The notes below the pieces were generated by a model. The model was not told the DNA's origin. It saw only the letters and a program-made list of their open reading frames with translations, and made no database searches. Source: Granulicella cerasi (GTDB lineage Bacteria; Acidobacteriota; Terriglobia; Terriglobales; Acidobacteriaceae). From it: DNA of 64,000 nt. The position numbers and the translations under genes are program-made. Within the stretch, counting starts at the first letter, position 1, and the number at the start of each line of letters is the position of its first letter. Where the stretch lies: positions 623,852 through 687,851 of the forward strand of contig NZ_JAGSYD010000001.1 in the NCBI RefSeq assembly GCF_025685575.1. Reading direction: 5' to 3'. Below, piece after piece: positions 1 to 9,705 of the stretch.

Positions 1-1
1 G

Positions 2-601
2 GTGGGCCTGGGCGAAGACGGCCCGACGCACCAGCCGGTGGAGCACCTCGGCGCGCTGCGCATCATCCCTGAGCTCACGGACTTCCGTCCGGCGGATGCG
101 AACGAGACCTCGGCAGCATGGGGCCTCGCAGTGGAGCGCGGCGGACCGGCATGGATGGCGCTCTCGCGTCAGGACCTGCCCACGCTGGACGCGGACAAGT
201 ACAAGGTGTTCGACGGCGTTCGCAAGGGTGCTTACAAGCTGGAGTCCTACGGTTCGGATGTCGTGCTCGTCTCGACCGGTTCCGAAGTGCAGCTCATCCT
301 GAAGGCTGGCGAAGAGCTGAAGGCTGCAGGCATCAACGCGACGGTTGTGTCGATGCCCAGCTTCAAGATCTTCGAAGAGCAGACGGCTGAGTACAAGGAC
401 TCGATCTTCCCGAAGAACGTGCCGGTGGTTTCGATCGAAGCCGCAGCCACGCAGCCCTGGTACAAGTACGTGGGCCGCGACGGCTACGCGATCGGCATCG
501 ATCGCTTCGGCGCCTCGGCTCCCGGCCCGCTGGTGCTGGAAAAGCTCGGCATCACCGCTGCTCATGTGGTGGAAGCTGCGAAGAAGGTCGTTAAGAAGTA
601 A
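2..601 (+). CDS. tkt: Transketolase, C-terminal part (5' end outside window)
   Basis: Thiamine-diphosphate enzyme of the non-oxidative pentose phosphate pathway, moving two-carbon units between sugar phosphates. The reading frame is open to the left edge and begins inside the conserved GLGEDGPTHQP stretch that precedes the pyrimidine-domain helices. The rest is the end of the pyrimidine domain and the whole C-terminal domain, including VLVSTGSEVQL near residue 88 and the FGASAPG stretch near residue 169 that is typical of the family end. The first in-frame GTG is internal and not a start. It lies upstream of rpiA, so two pentose phosphate enzymes are neighbours. A strong hairpin follows the stop, so it probably ends its own transcript. 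Confidence 0.96.
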   Translation: MGLGEDGPTHQPVEHLGALRIIPELTDFRPADANETSAAWGLAVERGGPAWMALSRQDLPTLDADKYKVFDGVRKGAYKLESYGSDVVLVSTGSEVQLILKAGEELKAAGINATVVSMPSFKIFEEQTAEYKDSIFPKNVPVVSIEAAATQPWYKYVGRDGYAIGIDRFGASAPGPLVLEKLGITAAHVVEAAKKVVKK

Positions 602-629
602 GCAAATAACAAGTAATATGTGCAGCAAC

Positions 630-663
630 GCACCAGGCTGAGACTACCGTCTCAGCCTGGTGC
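630..663. terminator. Perfect 15-bp hairpin after transketolase
   Basis: Arms 630-644 and 649-663 are perfectly complementary (GCACCAGGCTGAGAC) with a four-base TACC loop. It sits 28 bases after the transketolase stop. No clear T-run follows, so it may act as a terminator with help or as a 3' stabilising stem. Confidence 0.7.
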
Positions 664-696
664 CGTTAGAGGAGCCGCTTGCTGTAGGCTTTTGAT

Positions 697-918
697 GTGA
701 AGACTTGCAAAGAATGCGCTCAATTTTCTGAAGAGTCTTGGGACCTCTACGCCCTCAAGAAGGGCGTTGAAGACGAGCTCAAATTACTCAAGAAGAACGA
801 TCCTCTCTACTCGGTTCGTCAGGGTGAGCTGAAACACTTGAGCGGCTTGCAGAAGACACTTCGTGAGCATAGTTACGCCCATTCGCAAACGCACCAAGGA
901 CAAGAAGATACGTTATGA
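697..918 (+). CDS. Small hypothetical protein coupled to rpiA
   Basis: A 73-residue, charged, mostly helical protein with a CKEC pair at residues 4-7 and no recognised domain. The start is GTG at 697. A purine-rich AGAGGAG at 668-674 is rather far upstream, so the start is not certain. Its TGA stop overlaps the rpiA ATG as ATGA at 915-918, the usual sign of translational coupling, which favours a real gene. It follows the transketolase terminator, so it would head the rpiA transcript. The function is unknown; the CxxC pair could bind metal but no second pair exists. Confidence 0.6.
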   Translation: MKTCKECAQFSEESWDLYALKKGVEDELKLLKKNDPLYSVRQGELKHLSGLQKTLREHSYAHSQTHQGQEDTL

Positions 919-1595
919 CACAAGATGACGCAAAAGCACTGGTAGGCAAGCGGGCAGCGGCGATGGTTGAAGATGGCATGCGTGTGGGGCTCGGTACGGG
1001 CTCGACCTCGGTGCAGTTCATCAAGGCGCTGGGTGCGCGCGTGCAGCAGGGCTTGAAAATTCGCGCGGTCGCTTCGAGTGACTCGAGCGCGGAGCTTGGC
1101 CGCTCGCTGGGCATCGAGGTTGTCTCGCTCGAAGAGATGCCGGAGATTGATCTCTACATCGACGGCGCGGATGAAGTCGCGCCGGGGCTTGCGCTCATCA
1201 AGGGCGGCGGCGCGGCATTGCTGCGCGAGAAGATCGTTGCCAGCTCGTCGAAGCGCTTCGTCTGTGTGGTGGACGAGTCGAAGCTTGTGCCGCACCTGGG
1301 AAAATTTCCGCTGCCGATCGAGATCATCAAGATGGCGCGTCCGCTGGTCGAAGACAAGCTCTTCAAGCTCGGCCTGAACCCCATGCTGCGTATGCAGAAG
1401 GACGGCGCATCGCCGCTGCTCACCGATGAGCAGAACTACATCCTCGACTGCCATTGCGGCGTCATCGAAGACCCCGAGAAGACCGCTGCGGAGATTCGCG
1501 CGATCGTCGGCGTCGTGGAGCATGGCTTGTTCTTGCGCATGGCTGAGGTCGCGCTGGTCGCAGGCGGCAACGGCGTGACCGAGTACAACGGATAG
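915..1595 (+). CDS. rpiA: Ribose-5-phosphate isomerase A
   Basis: Interconverts ribulose 5-phosphate and ribose 5-phosphate in the cytosol. The 226 residues match the usual family length. The phosphate-binding GLGTGST is at 26-32, DGADEV at 83-88, and LIKGGGAALLREKI at 95-108 carries the catalytic Glu near 105. A KFPLP stretch follows. The ATG overlaps the stop of the preceding small ORF. Together with transketolase it marks a non-oxidative pentose phosphate neighbourhood. Confidence 0.97.
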   Translation: MTQDDAKALVGKRAAAMVEDGMRVGLGTGSTSVQFIKALGARVQQGLKIRAVASSDSSAELGRSLGIEVVSLEEMPEIDLYIDGADEVAPGLALIKGGGAALLREKIVASSSKRFVCVVDESKLVPHLGKFPLPIEIIKMARPLVEDKLFKLGLNPMLRMQKDGASPLLTDEQNYILDCHCGVIEDPEKTAAEIRAIVGVVEHGLFLRMAEVALVAGGNGVTEYNG

Positions 1596-1646
1596 ATTTC
1601 GCAAAGAGAGAAGACGCCGCGGCTGAGAAACGTCTAGAGTGGTGAA

Positions 1647-3080
1647 ATGTTGATCGGCCGTCAGTTACGCCTAGTGGCGTCGTTGTGTCTCGTTGCTTGC
1701 GGTGCCGGGATCTCCGGCGCGCGCGCTGCGGCGCAAACGCAGCCGGTGTTGATGCTCTCGGACGTACACTTCGATCCGTTCCGTGACCCCGCGAAGTTCG
1801 ACGCGCTGCAGAAGGCGCCCGCGAGCGAGTGGGCATCGGTCCTGAGCAAGCCTGCAGCGTCTGCGCAGATTGAAGAGTTCCAGAAGCTCGCGAAGGCTTG
1901 TCCATCGCGTGGAATCGACAGCGATTGGCCGCTCTTCAAGGCGTCGCTTGAGCAGTCGCGCAAACGCATCGCGTCGCCTGCGTTCATCACCGTTACCGGC
2001 GACATGATGGCCCATGAGTTCGAATGCCGGTACGCGGCGCTCGGTGGTAAGCCTGCAGAGTATCCTGCGTTCGCGGCGAAGACGGTCGCGTTTGTGGCGT
2101 TGCAAATCCGCGCGGCGTATCCGAAGACGCCGACGTATATCGCGCTCGGCAATAACGACTCCGGCTGCGGCGACTACCGCGAAGATCCTGACAGCGCCTT
2201 TCTACGCGCTGATGCTTTGGCGCTCTCACCCCTGGCGCAGAGCGACACCGATAAGATCGCGCACGAGGCCTCACGCCGCGGCGATTGGAGCGTGGATCTT
2301 CCTGCGCCGTTCAAGGACGCGCGCTTACTGGTGTTGCAGGACATCTTCGAGAGTACGCATTTCAAGTCTTGCGGCGGCAAGCCCGACCGCGACGGCGCGG
2401 CCGAACAGGTGGCGTGGTTGAAAGCGCAGTTGCAGCAGGCGCGCGAGCAGCATAAGCAGGTCTGGGTGATCGGCCACATCGCACCGAGCATTGATGCGTA
2501 CAACACCATCATTGGCGGCCATCAGGTGTGCAAGGGCGAGTCCGCGTCGATGTTGCTGGGCGACGATCATCTCGGCAGCACGCTCATCGCGTATGCCGAT
2601 GTGGTGCGCCTGGCGCTCTTCGCGCATACGCATATGGACGAGATGCTCGCGTTGCACGACGGCGATCGCAGCGTGGCCGTGAAGATCGTGCCATCGATCT
2701 CGCCGATCAACGGCAATCATCCTGCGTTCACCATGGCGGATGTAGAGACGTCATCGTTCATCTTGAAGGACTATGCAGTCTATGTGGCGCCGAACATCGC
2801 TGGTGCAGGCGAGTGGAGCGAGGAATATCGCTACTCGTCGACGTATCATCTGCCCGCGTATGACGCCGCCGCGGCGAACACGTTGACCGCTGGCTTCCTG
2901 CACGATCAGGCGAGCCAGACGGCTTCGTCGCAGGCATATGAGAAGTACTTTTTTCCGGGCGATGGCGGCAAGCGCGCGATGGTGATGAAGCTGTTGTGGC
3001 CGGCGTATGCGTGCGCCACGGCGACGTATACGTCTGAGGGATATCGTAAGTGTGCGTGCGATGCGGCAGCCGCTAAGTAG
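1647..3080 (+). CDS. Exported metallophosphoesterase, sphingomyelinase-like
   Basis: A 477-residue secreted calcineurin-type phosphoesterase. The metal-binding blocks appear in order: LSDVHFDP near residue 36, GDMMAHEF near 116, LGNNDSGCGDY near 167 (the GNxD variant), GHIAPSID near 275 and HTHMDE near 328. This order and the spacing resemble the acid sphingomyelinase-like branch, but the substrate cannot be read from sequence. The N-terminus is hydrophobic; LVAC at 15-18 fits a lipobox, while ARAAAQ just after would fit ordinary signal peptidase, so lipoprotein status is open. A C-terminal cluster of cysteines (CATATYTSEGYRKCACD) suggests a disulfide. The gene follows rpiA by 51 bases. Confidence 0.8.
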   Translation: MLIGRQLRLVASLCLVACGAGISGARAAAQTQPVLMLSDVHFDPFRDPAKFDALQKAPASEWASVLSKPAASAQIEEFQKLAKACPSRGIDSDWPLFKASLEQSRKRIASPAFITVTGDMMAHEFECRYAALGGKPAEYPAFAAKTVAFVALQIRAAYPKTPTYIALGNNDSGCGDYREDPDSAFLRADALALSPLAQSDTDKIAHEASRRGDWSVDLPAPFKDARLLVLQDIFESTHFKSCGGKPDRDGAAEQVAWLKAQLQQAREQHKQVWVIGHIAPSIDAYNTIIGGHQVCKGESASMLLGDDHLGSTLIAYADVVRLALFAHTHMDEMLALHDGDRSVAVKIVPSISPINGNHPAFTMADVETSSFILKDYAVYVAPNIAGAGEWSEEYRYSSTYHLPAYDAAAANTLTAGFLHDQASQTASSQAYEKYFFPGDGGKRAMVMKLLWPAYACATATYTSEGYRKCACDAAAAK

Positions 3081-3147
3081 CTGAACGCAAAGCGTCGAGA
3101 TTGGGGCACCACATTTCCTCGCGCGGGTTCTTTAGCATCGTGGGAGT

Positions 3148-5421
3148 ATGCCTGATGTAACCCCGCTCGAACCTCGCTTCGTTTCGCACATCGCCCAAAC
3201 CCTCAGCCTGCCCGATGCTGGCGTTCGCGCCGTCATGGCGTTGATTGATGAAGGCTCTACCGTGCCGTTCATTGCGCGCTATCGCAAGGAAGCCACTGGC
3301 AACCTCGATGAAGTGCAGATCCGCGATGTCGCGGAGAAGATTGAGTACTTCCGCGAGCTCGTGCAGCGCCGCGAGACGGTGCTCTCGTCGATTGCCGAGC
3401 AGGGCAAGCTGACCGATGAGTTGAAGGCGCGCATCGTCGCGACGATGGACCGCAGCGAGCTCGAAGATCTCTACCTGCCGTACAAGCCGAAGCGCCGCAC
3501 GAAGGCAACGATTGCGCGCGAGAAGGGCCTGGATCCGCTGGCGACGTACATGTGGGCGCAGACTCCGGCGGAGCTGGATCTTGTGGCGCTTGCGCAGTCG
3601 CTGGTCGATCCGGCGAAGGAAGTGAACACGATCGAGGAAGCGCTCGAGGGCGCGCGCCACATCGTCGCCGAGCAGATCAGCGAAGACGCTGAAGTGCGCA
3701 AGGCCGTGCGCCATGTGATGTTCGAGGAAGGCACGATCTCCGCGCGCAAGATGACCGACGCGAAAGACGAGCAGGAAAAGTTCAAGATGTACTACGAGTA
3801 TCGCGAGCCGGTGAAGAACATCCCGTCGCACCGTATGCTCGCGGTGCGTCGTGGTGAAGCCGAGAACGTGTTGTACTGGCTGATCGAAACCGATGAGCCG
3901 CGCATGTTCGCGTTGCTGCGCTCGCGCATTCTGCACACGGATGGCGATTGGACCGCGCACCTCAACCTTGCGATTGAAGACTGCTGGAAGCGTCTGCTGA
4001 ACTCGTCGATTCAGGGCGAGATTCGTCTGGAGTTGAAGCGTCGTTCGGACGCTGCGGCGATTGAAGTCTTCCGCGACAACCTCGAGCATCTGTTGCTCGC
4101 CGCGCCTGCGGGGCCCATCGGTGTGCTGGGCGTTGATCCTGGTTTGCGTACGGGCTGCAAGCTTGCAGTGGTCGATGAGACGGGCAAGTTCCTGGCGGAA
4201 GACGTGATCTATCCGCACACGGGCCGCACGAAGGAAGCCAACGACAAGCTTGCGGTGTTGATGGCGAAGCACAACATTCGCGCCATCGCGATTGGCAACG
4301 GCACGGCGTCGCGCGAGACAGATGCGTTCGTCAGCGACTTTCTCAAGGAGAAGAACCTGAGCGAGGTGTTCCGCGTGACGGTGTCGGAGGCGGGCGCCAG
4401 CGTGTACTCGGCGAGCGATGTGGCACGACAGGAGTTTCCGAACCTCGACCTTACGGTGCGTGGCGCGATCTCGATTGCGCGCCGCTTGCAGGACCCGCTG
4501 TCGGAGTTGGTGAAGGTCGATCCAAAGTCGATTGGCGTGGGGCAGTATCAGCACGACGTCGATCAGCGTCAGTTGCAGCAGCAGCTTGGAGCGACGATTG
4601 AAAGCTGCGTGAACCGTGTGGGTGTGGACCTCAACACCGCATCGTGGACGCTGCTGCGTTACGTCGCGGGCATCAGCGAGCGCATTGCGCTGAACATCGT
4701 GAGCTATCGCGATGCGAACGGCCGCTTCAACTCGCGTGCGCAGCTGCGCGAGGTGTCGGGCGTTGGGCCGAAGACCTTCGAGCAGGCTGCGGGCTTCTTG
4801 CGGATTCGCGATGGCGAGCAGCCGCTCGACAACACGGCGGTGCATCCGGAGTCGTATGGGTTGGTGGAAGAGATTGCGCGCTCGCTTTCGACGCCGGTGT
4901 CCGACCTGATTCGCAATCCGGCGCAGCTGGCGGGCGTGAAGAAGGATAGCTTCGCTGTGGGTTCGTTCACGCTGAACGACATCCTCGAAGAACTGAAGAA
5001 GCCGGGGCGTGATCCGCGCGATAAGTTCGTCGCGCCGAGCTTCAACGAGAGCGTACGCGAAATTTCGGATGTGAATCCCGGCATGGTGCTCGAAGGAGTG
5101 GTGACGAACGTGACGAAGTTCGGTGCGTTCGTCGACATCGGCGTGCATCAGGATGGTCTGGTGCATATCTCCGAGGTCTCGAACAAGTTCATCAAGGACC
5201 CGAGCGAGGTGCTGAAGGCGGGGCAGATCGTCAAGGTGAAGGTGCTGTCAGCAGACGCGAAGACGAAGCGCATTTCGCTTTCGATCAAGCAGCTGCTGGC
5301 GCCGTCGGCCCCGCAGGGCGGCGGAAAGAAGAAGGGCGATTTCAAGCCGAAGGCGGCCCCTCCGGCGTTGTCCATGGAAGACAAGCTCGCGAGCCTCGGC
5401 TCGAAGTGGAAGACGCGCTAG
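3148..5421 (+). CDS. tex: Tex family RNA-binding transcription accessory protein
   Basis: A 757-residue nucleic-acid-binding protein of the Tex/Spt6-like family. The order is standard: helical Tex N-terminal domain (about 1-200), YqgF/RNase H-like fold starting at GVLGVDPGLRTGCK near 325, helix-hairpin-helix motifs around 500-560 (RIALNIVSYRD, EVSGVGPKTFEQAAGF), and an S1 domain at about 645-715 (GMVLEGVVTNVTKFGAFVDIG, GLVHISEVS). A Lys/Pro-rich tail with a short conserved end (MEDKLASLGSKWK) closes it. The ATG at 3148 is preceded by GGGAG. A bidirectional terminator follows. Confidence 0.97.
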   Translation: MPDVTPLEPRFVSHIAQTLSLPDAGVRAVMALIDEGSTVPFIARYRKEATGNLDEVQIRDVAEKIEYFRELVQRRETVLSSIAEQGKLTDELKARIVATMDRSELEDLYLPYKPKRRTKATIAREKGLDPLATYMWAQTPAELDLVALAQSLVDPAKEVNTIEEALEGARHIVAEQISEDAEVRKAVRHVMFEEGTISARKMTDAKDEQEKFKMYYEYREPVKNIPSHRMLAVRRGEAENVLYWLIETDEPRMFALLRSRILHTDGDWTAHLNLAIEDCWKRLLNSSIQGEIRLELKRRSDAAAIEVFRDNLEHLLLAAPAGPIGVLGVDPGLRTGCKLAVVDETGKFLAEDVIYPHTGRTKEANDKLAVLMAKHNIRAIAIGNGTASRETDAFVSDFLKEKNLSEVFRVTVSEAGASVYSASDVARQEFPNLDLTVRGAISIARRLQDPLSELVKVDPKSIGVGQYQHDVDQRQLQQQLGATIESCVNRVGVDLNTASWTLLRYVAGISERIALNIVSYRDANGRFNSRAQLREVSGVGPKTFEQAAGFLRIRDGEQPLDNTAVHPESYGLVEEIARSLSTPVSDLIRNPAQLAGVKKDSFAVGSFTLNDILEELKKPGRDPRDKFVAPSFNESVREISDVNPGMVLEGVVTNVTKFGAFVDIGVHQDGLVHISEVSNKFIKDPSEVLKAGQIVKVKVLSADAKTKRISLSIKQLLAPSAPQGGGKKKGDFKPKAAPPALSMEDKLASLGSKWKTR

Positions 5422-5436
5422 ATCTGAAGCGCAAAT

Positions 5437-5469
5437 AGAACGGCCGCCTCGCGTAGAGGCGGCCGTTCT
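5437..5469. terminator. Bidirectional terminator, tex / NHL lipoprotein
   Basis: Arms 5437-5450 and 5456-5469 form a perfect 14-bp GC-rich stem (AGAACGGCCGCCTC) with a five-base loop, between two convergent genes. T-rich bases follow on the plus side (GTTTGT) and ATTTG on the minus side. Confidence 0.85.
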
Positions 5470-5487
5470 GTTTGTAGGCGTCGCGCT

Positions 5488-7353
5488 TTAGGGGACGGCA
5501 GGGAACGCCGTCATCGGCGTCCTGGTGGGCGCCGCCAGGCCGAAGAACATGACGATCTTGTTCGCTCCTCGGTCGGTCATCCAGACATTGCCGCTTGCAT
5601 CGACCGCTGTGGCGAAGGGCTGGATCAGCGAGAGGTCTCGCCCATAGCCGGGTGCGGGCGAGATGGCGGATGCGGGAGTCTTCGCGCCAAGGCTGCCTGC
5701 GATCACGGAAAGCGATGCCCCGTGGTAATTGGGAACGAAGAGGTTGCCGTTGGCGTCAATCACGAGTGCCGACGGACTGGCGAGACCTCCACCGCTGGCT
5801 TGATTGATCAGCACCGTATTGGCGGGCGAGATTTCGCTCACGGAGCTGCTGCCGTAATTGGAAACCCAGAGGTTGCCCGCGGGGTCAGAGGCGATGGCGT
5901 TGCCGTTGTCGCAGCAGCTGATCTGCGTCGGAGTGACGGAACTGTTCAGCGGCGCGTGCGTGGTCATGGTGCTGGAGTTCAGGGCGAACCACACCCCGTG
6001 ATTGGCGTCGGGAACAACCCCCTGAACAAGCGGCGCGTAGCCCAGCCCGACGTTCGTGTAGAGCACGTTCATGCTCAGGTCGAGGATGGTGGCGTTGCCG
6101 CCCGCGCTGCCACCGTAGTAATTGCCGACGATCATGGTTCCATTCGTGTCCCAGGCAATGGACTCGGGGAAGCTGAAGGTGGTGTCACCGATGGTGTTGA
6201 CGAGGGATCCCGGGGAGGATGATGAGGCCGCAGCCCACTCGAAGACAGAGCCTTTGCTGATGGAGCTGCGTACGGGAGTTTCTTCCGACGTGGCCCAGAC
6301 GTTGTCGTTACCGTCGATCGCGACACCGAAGGTCTCCGCGAAACTCTGGTGGGAGTAGGGCGAGCCGGCGAGCGATGCGCCCTGCGCGGTAAAGCCGGCG
6401 ATGCTGGCGTTGGCGCTGCCAGCCCAGACATTGCCCAGGCTATCGACAGCGACCGCCGTGGGTAATGTGAAGTTGGCGTTCGAGGTGCTGAAGGTCATCG
6501 TCCAATCGCTGGGGGCGCTGGTCAACGTCGGCATAAAGGGCACCTGCGCTGGCAGCGTGTTGTAGACCTCGGTGACGTTGTGTCCGGGGTTGCGCACGAT
6601 GTCCAGCGCCGCGCTCCAGACGTCCGTCGGCGCGGAGCCGCCCGCTGGGGTGGCGGCGGTGAAGAGCGGTTGGCAGCCCGAGCCGCCGTCGGAGTTCACA
6701 CAGCTCGCCAACGCGTCGGCGAAGGTGTAGAGCTTGGTTGTTTCTGTGCTCTGCGTGCTGGGCAGTACAGGCGCAATGCCGGTAGAAGTCGAGGCGATCA
6801 ACTGCGCGTCGAGCATGGCGTTGCGGATGCCCGTAAGGTTCGTCGCGGAGGAGCCGATGTGAGCGTAGTCGCCCGAGAACGCCTGCAGGGCATAGGCCGC
6901 TGCGGCTGTCGTCACCTCCGTAACATTCAGGATCGTGCTGCTGCCCAGTGTGCTGCAATCGCCGATCACGACCATCTCGACCAGCGCGGGGTTGGTGCCG
7001 CTGGGCAGGCCGGGGTTGCCACCGACGGCGGCGAGGTACATCTGGTCCGTGGCGGAGCCGCAGGTGTACAGACCGGTGAGGTTGAACATGCCGAACTGGT
7101 CGGTGGTCACCGTCTGGGTGAGCAGGTCAGTGGCGGCGGAGGCGTAGCCCGTTTTGCCGGCGGCGTAGAGGTGGATCGTCGCGCCTGCGACAGGCTGGTT
7201 GCCGCCCATGATAGTGCCGTGGACCTGCAGCGCTTGTGCGCTGCTGGAAGAGTTGATGGCGCCAACGCCGCAGCCGGTCAACGGAGCGACAGCAGCGAGC
7301 GCGCACACGAAGAGGGAGAGCCGGCCAAGGCGGGAAAGAGAGAGAGCGTCCAT
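5488..7353 (-). CDS. NHL-repeat lipoprotein
   Basis: About 621 residues from the preferred ATG at 7353. That start gives a clean lipoprotein signal (MDALSLSRLGRLSLFVCALA, then LTGC as lipobox); an in-frame extension to 7395 adds 14 residues without signal character. After the Cys comes an Ig/carboxypeptidase-regulatory-like segment (VHGTIMGGNQPVAGATIHLYA), then a Ser/Thr-rich helical middle. A beta-propeller follows in the C-terminal half with repeated GNVWA / GNLWVSNYGSSSVSEI / GNLFVPNYHGASLSVI / GNVWMTDRGANKIV units, the NHL or Vgb-like signature. It is probably anchored on the cell surface or in the periplasm. The ligand is unknown. Such proteins are abundant in Acidobacteriota. Confidence 0.8.
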   Translation of the reverse strand: MDALSLSRLGRLSLFVCALAAVAPLTGCGVGAINSSSSAQALQVHGTIMGGNQPVAGATIHLYAAGKTGYASAATDLLTQTVTTDQFGMFNLTGLYTCGSATDQMYLAAVGGNPGLPSGTNPALVEMVVIGDCSTLGSSTILNVTEVTTAAAAYALQAFSGDYAHIGSSATNLTGIRNAMLDAQLIASTSTGIAPVLPSTQSTETTKLYTFADALASCVNSDGGSGCQPLFTAATPAGGSAPTDVWSAALDIVRNPGHNVTEVYNTLPAQVPFMPTLTSAPSDWTMTFSTSNANFTLPTAVAVDSLGNVWAGSANASIAGFTAQGASLAGSPYSHQSFAETFGVAIDGNDNVWATSEETPVRSSISKGSVFEWAAASSSSPGSLVNTIGDTTFSFPESIAWDTNGTMIVGNYYGGSAGGNATILDLSMNVLYTNVGLGYAPLVQGVVPDANHGVWFALNSSTMTTHAPLNSSVTPTQISCCDNGNAIASDPAGNLWVSNYGSSSVSEISPANTVLINQASGGGLASPSALVIDANGNLFVPNYHGASLSVIAGSLGAKTPASAISPAPGYGRDLSLIQPFATAVDASGNVWMTDRGANKIVMFFGLAAPTRTPMTAFPAVP

Positions 7354-7483
7354 AGTAGCCCCAGCATACGCCAATGATTTTGTTGTCGAAACCACAAAAG
7401 CCGCACAAAATCAGGTCTTTGGATACCACGAAAGATACCGGGCATGTACCACTGCGGGGCGGACTTATGGACTGGGATGAAGT

Positions 7484-7912
7484 GTGCAGGTGGCCCGTAA
7501 GCCGAATTTTGTTCTAGGCGATCATTCCTCTAGGCCAGCCATTACTGACTGGCTCCAGCAACCTACCCGCAGGTTCCGGCGTGTCCGAAGACACCTCTTC
7601 GCCTGGACGTGACGGGCCGCCACGCGATCGCGCCTTGAAGAGCGGCGTTCGATCTCCCTGCCTATTTGGTCTTGCTCCGTGTGGGGTTTACCGTGCCGTA
7701 CGCATTGCTGCGGACGCGGTGGGCTCTTACCCCACCCTTTCACCCTTACCTCCGTTGCCGAAGGCGGTTTGCTTTCTGTTGCACTGGCCGTATCGCGAGC
7801 CTTGACGCTCGGACCCCGGACGTTATCCGGCACACTGCCCTGCGGAGTTCGGACTTTCCTCCCCTCCCCGACGCCGAAACGCGGGGAGCAGCGATCACCC
7901 GACCACCTGCAC
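7484..7912 (-). ncRNA. rnpB: RNase P RNA (type A)
   Basis: Catalytic RNA of RNase P, which matures tRNA 5' ends. Read on the minus strand, the 5' part carries the hallmark GAGGAAAGTCCG near 7856, followed by the GCAGGGCAGTGTGCCGGATAACGTCCGG block and CAGTGCAACAGAAAGCAAACCGCC, the P4/CR core of bacterial RNase P RNA. The 3' part ends with ATTCGGCTTACGGGCC, the P4 partner strand. The ends pair as helix P1: GTGCAGGTGG at the 5' end (7912-7903) with CCACCTGCAC at the 3' end (7493-7484), which fixes both boundaries within a few bases. The length of about 429 nt fits type A. Apparent ORFs through it are spurious. Confidence 0.96.
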
Positions 7913-8014
7913 AGCCTCTATTGTACCGGCGCAGGGAACCAACTGCGCGGGAATCGCGTATGGCATCGGGACGACACCTGCAGAACGGTTAGACTGGTCA
8001 GGCCCCTTCAACCC

Positions 8015-9241
<1,227 letters not shown>

Positions 9242-9246
9242 CGTCA

Positions 9247-9278
9247 GTCGTCAGTGAAGAGTGGAAAGTCATAAGTGA
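9247..9278. repeat. Left imperfect inverted repeat around the four-helix-bundle gene
   Basis: GTCGTCAGTGAAGAGT and then AAGTCATAAGTGA. The reverse complement of the right flank (9671-9701) reads GTCGTAAGTGAAAAGT and AAGTCGTAAGTGA, so the two flanks match at most positions in inverted orientation. It lies between two ABC permease genes. Confidence 0.55.
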
Positions 9279-9669
9279 TGATGAGAGCTTCGACATTACG
9301 AGATTCCGTTGCGTGGCAGAAGTCGATGGCTTTGGCAAAGGCCGTGTATGTTGCCACGCGGGATTTCCGGTGGATGAGCGATTCGGTTTGACGAACCAAC
9401 TGCGCCGCGCGGCCGTCTCTGTGCCGAGCAATATTGCGGAAGGCCGCGGTAGGCTCTCCGCAGGAGAGTTTGTTCATTTCCTGGGCATCGCCAGAGGCTC
9501 GGTATTAGAGGTCGAGACGCAACTTGAACTCGCACTCTCGTTCGGCTTTGGCGACCCTGAGACGCTACTCGATACCCAGGCACTGGCAACGGAACTTGGA
9601 GTGATTCTGAATGCATCGATTGCAACTCTTCGCGAACAGAAACATATCAAGCGAACCGCGAACTCATAA
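9278..9669 (+). pseudogene. Four-helix-bundle protein (S23 type), frameshifted
   Basis: The C-terminal part ([33 protein letters not shown]) is unmistakably the small four-helix-bundle family known from 23S rRNA intervening sequences. The expected N-terminus is in another frame: from ATG ATG at 9278 one reads [20 protein letters not shown] and then [10 protein letters not shown], ending where PVDERFGL should continue. One base seems lost at TTTCCGG (9364-9370); the family pattern DFPVDE would need TTCCCGG. As written, the longer frame starts only from a weak TTG at 9238 with an unrelated N-terminus. It may be a pseudogene, a sequencing error at a short C run, or rescued by frameshifting. It sits inside inverted repeats between two permeases. 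Confidence 0.75.
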
Positions 9670-9670
9670 A

Positions 9671-9701
9671 CTTTTCACTTACGACTTTTCACTTACGACT
9701 T
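9671..9701. repeat. Right repeat: tandem CTTTTCACTTACGA unit
   Basis: CTTTTCACTTACGA occurs once at 9671 and again, shifted by 14 bases, at 9685, ending just before the next ATG at 9706. In reverse complement it resembles the sequence at 9247-9278. A weaker cousin, CCACTTACGACTAACTAC, occurs near 11012, after the second permease. Confidence 0.6.
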
Positions 9702-9705
9702 CCCT

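Noticed and set aside
3073-5166. Long minus-strand open frame opposite tex
   Set aside because: It is a codon-bias shadow rich in Arg, His and Leu; the plus strand encodes all Tex domains.
7522-8014. Open frames on both strands, including an upstream extension of the permease at 8015
   Set aside because: The region is RNase P RNA, with conserved core and P1 ends; the permease signature starts at the ATG at 8015.
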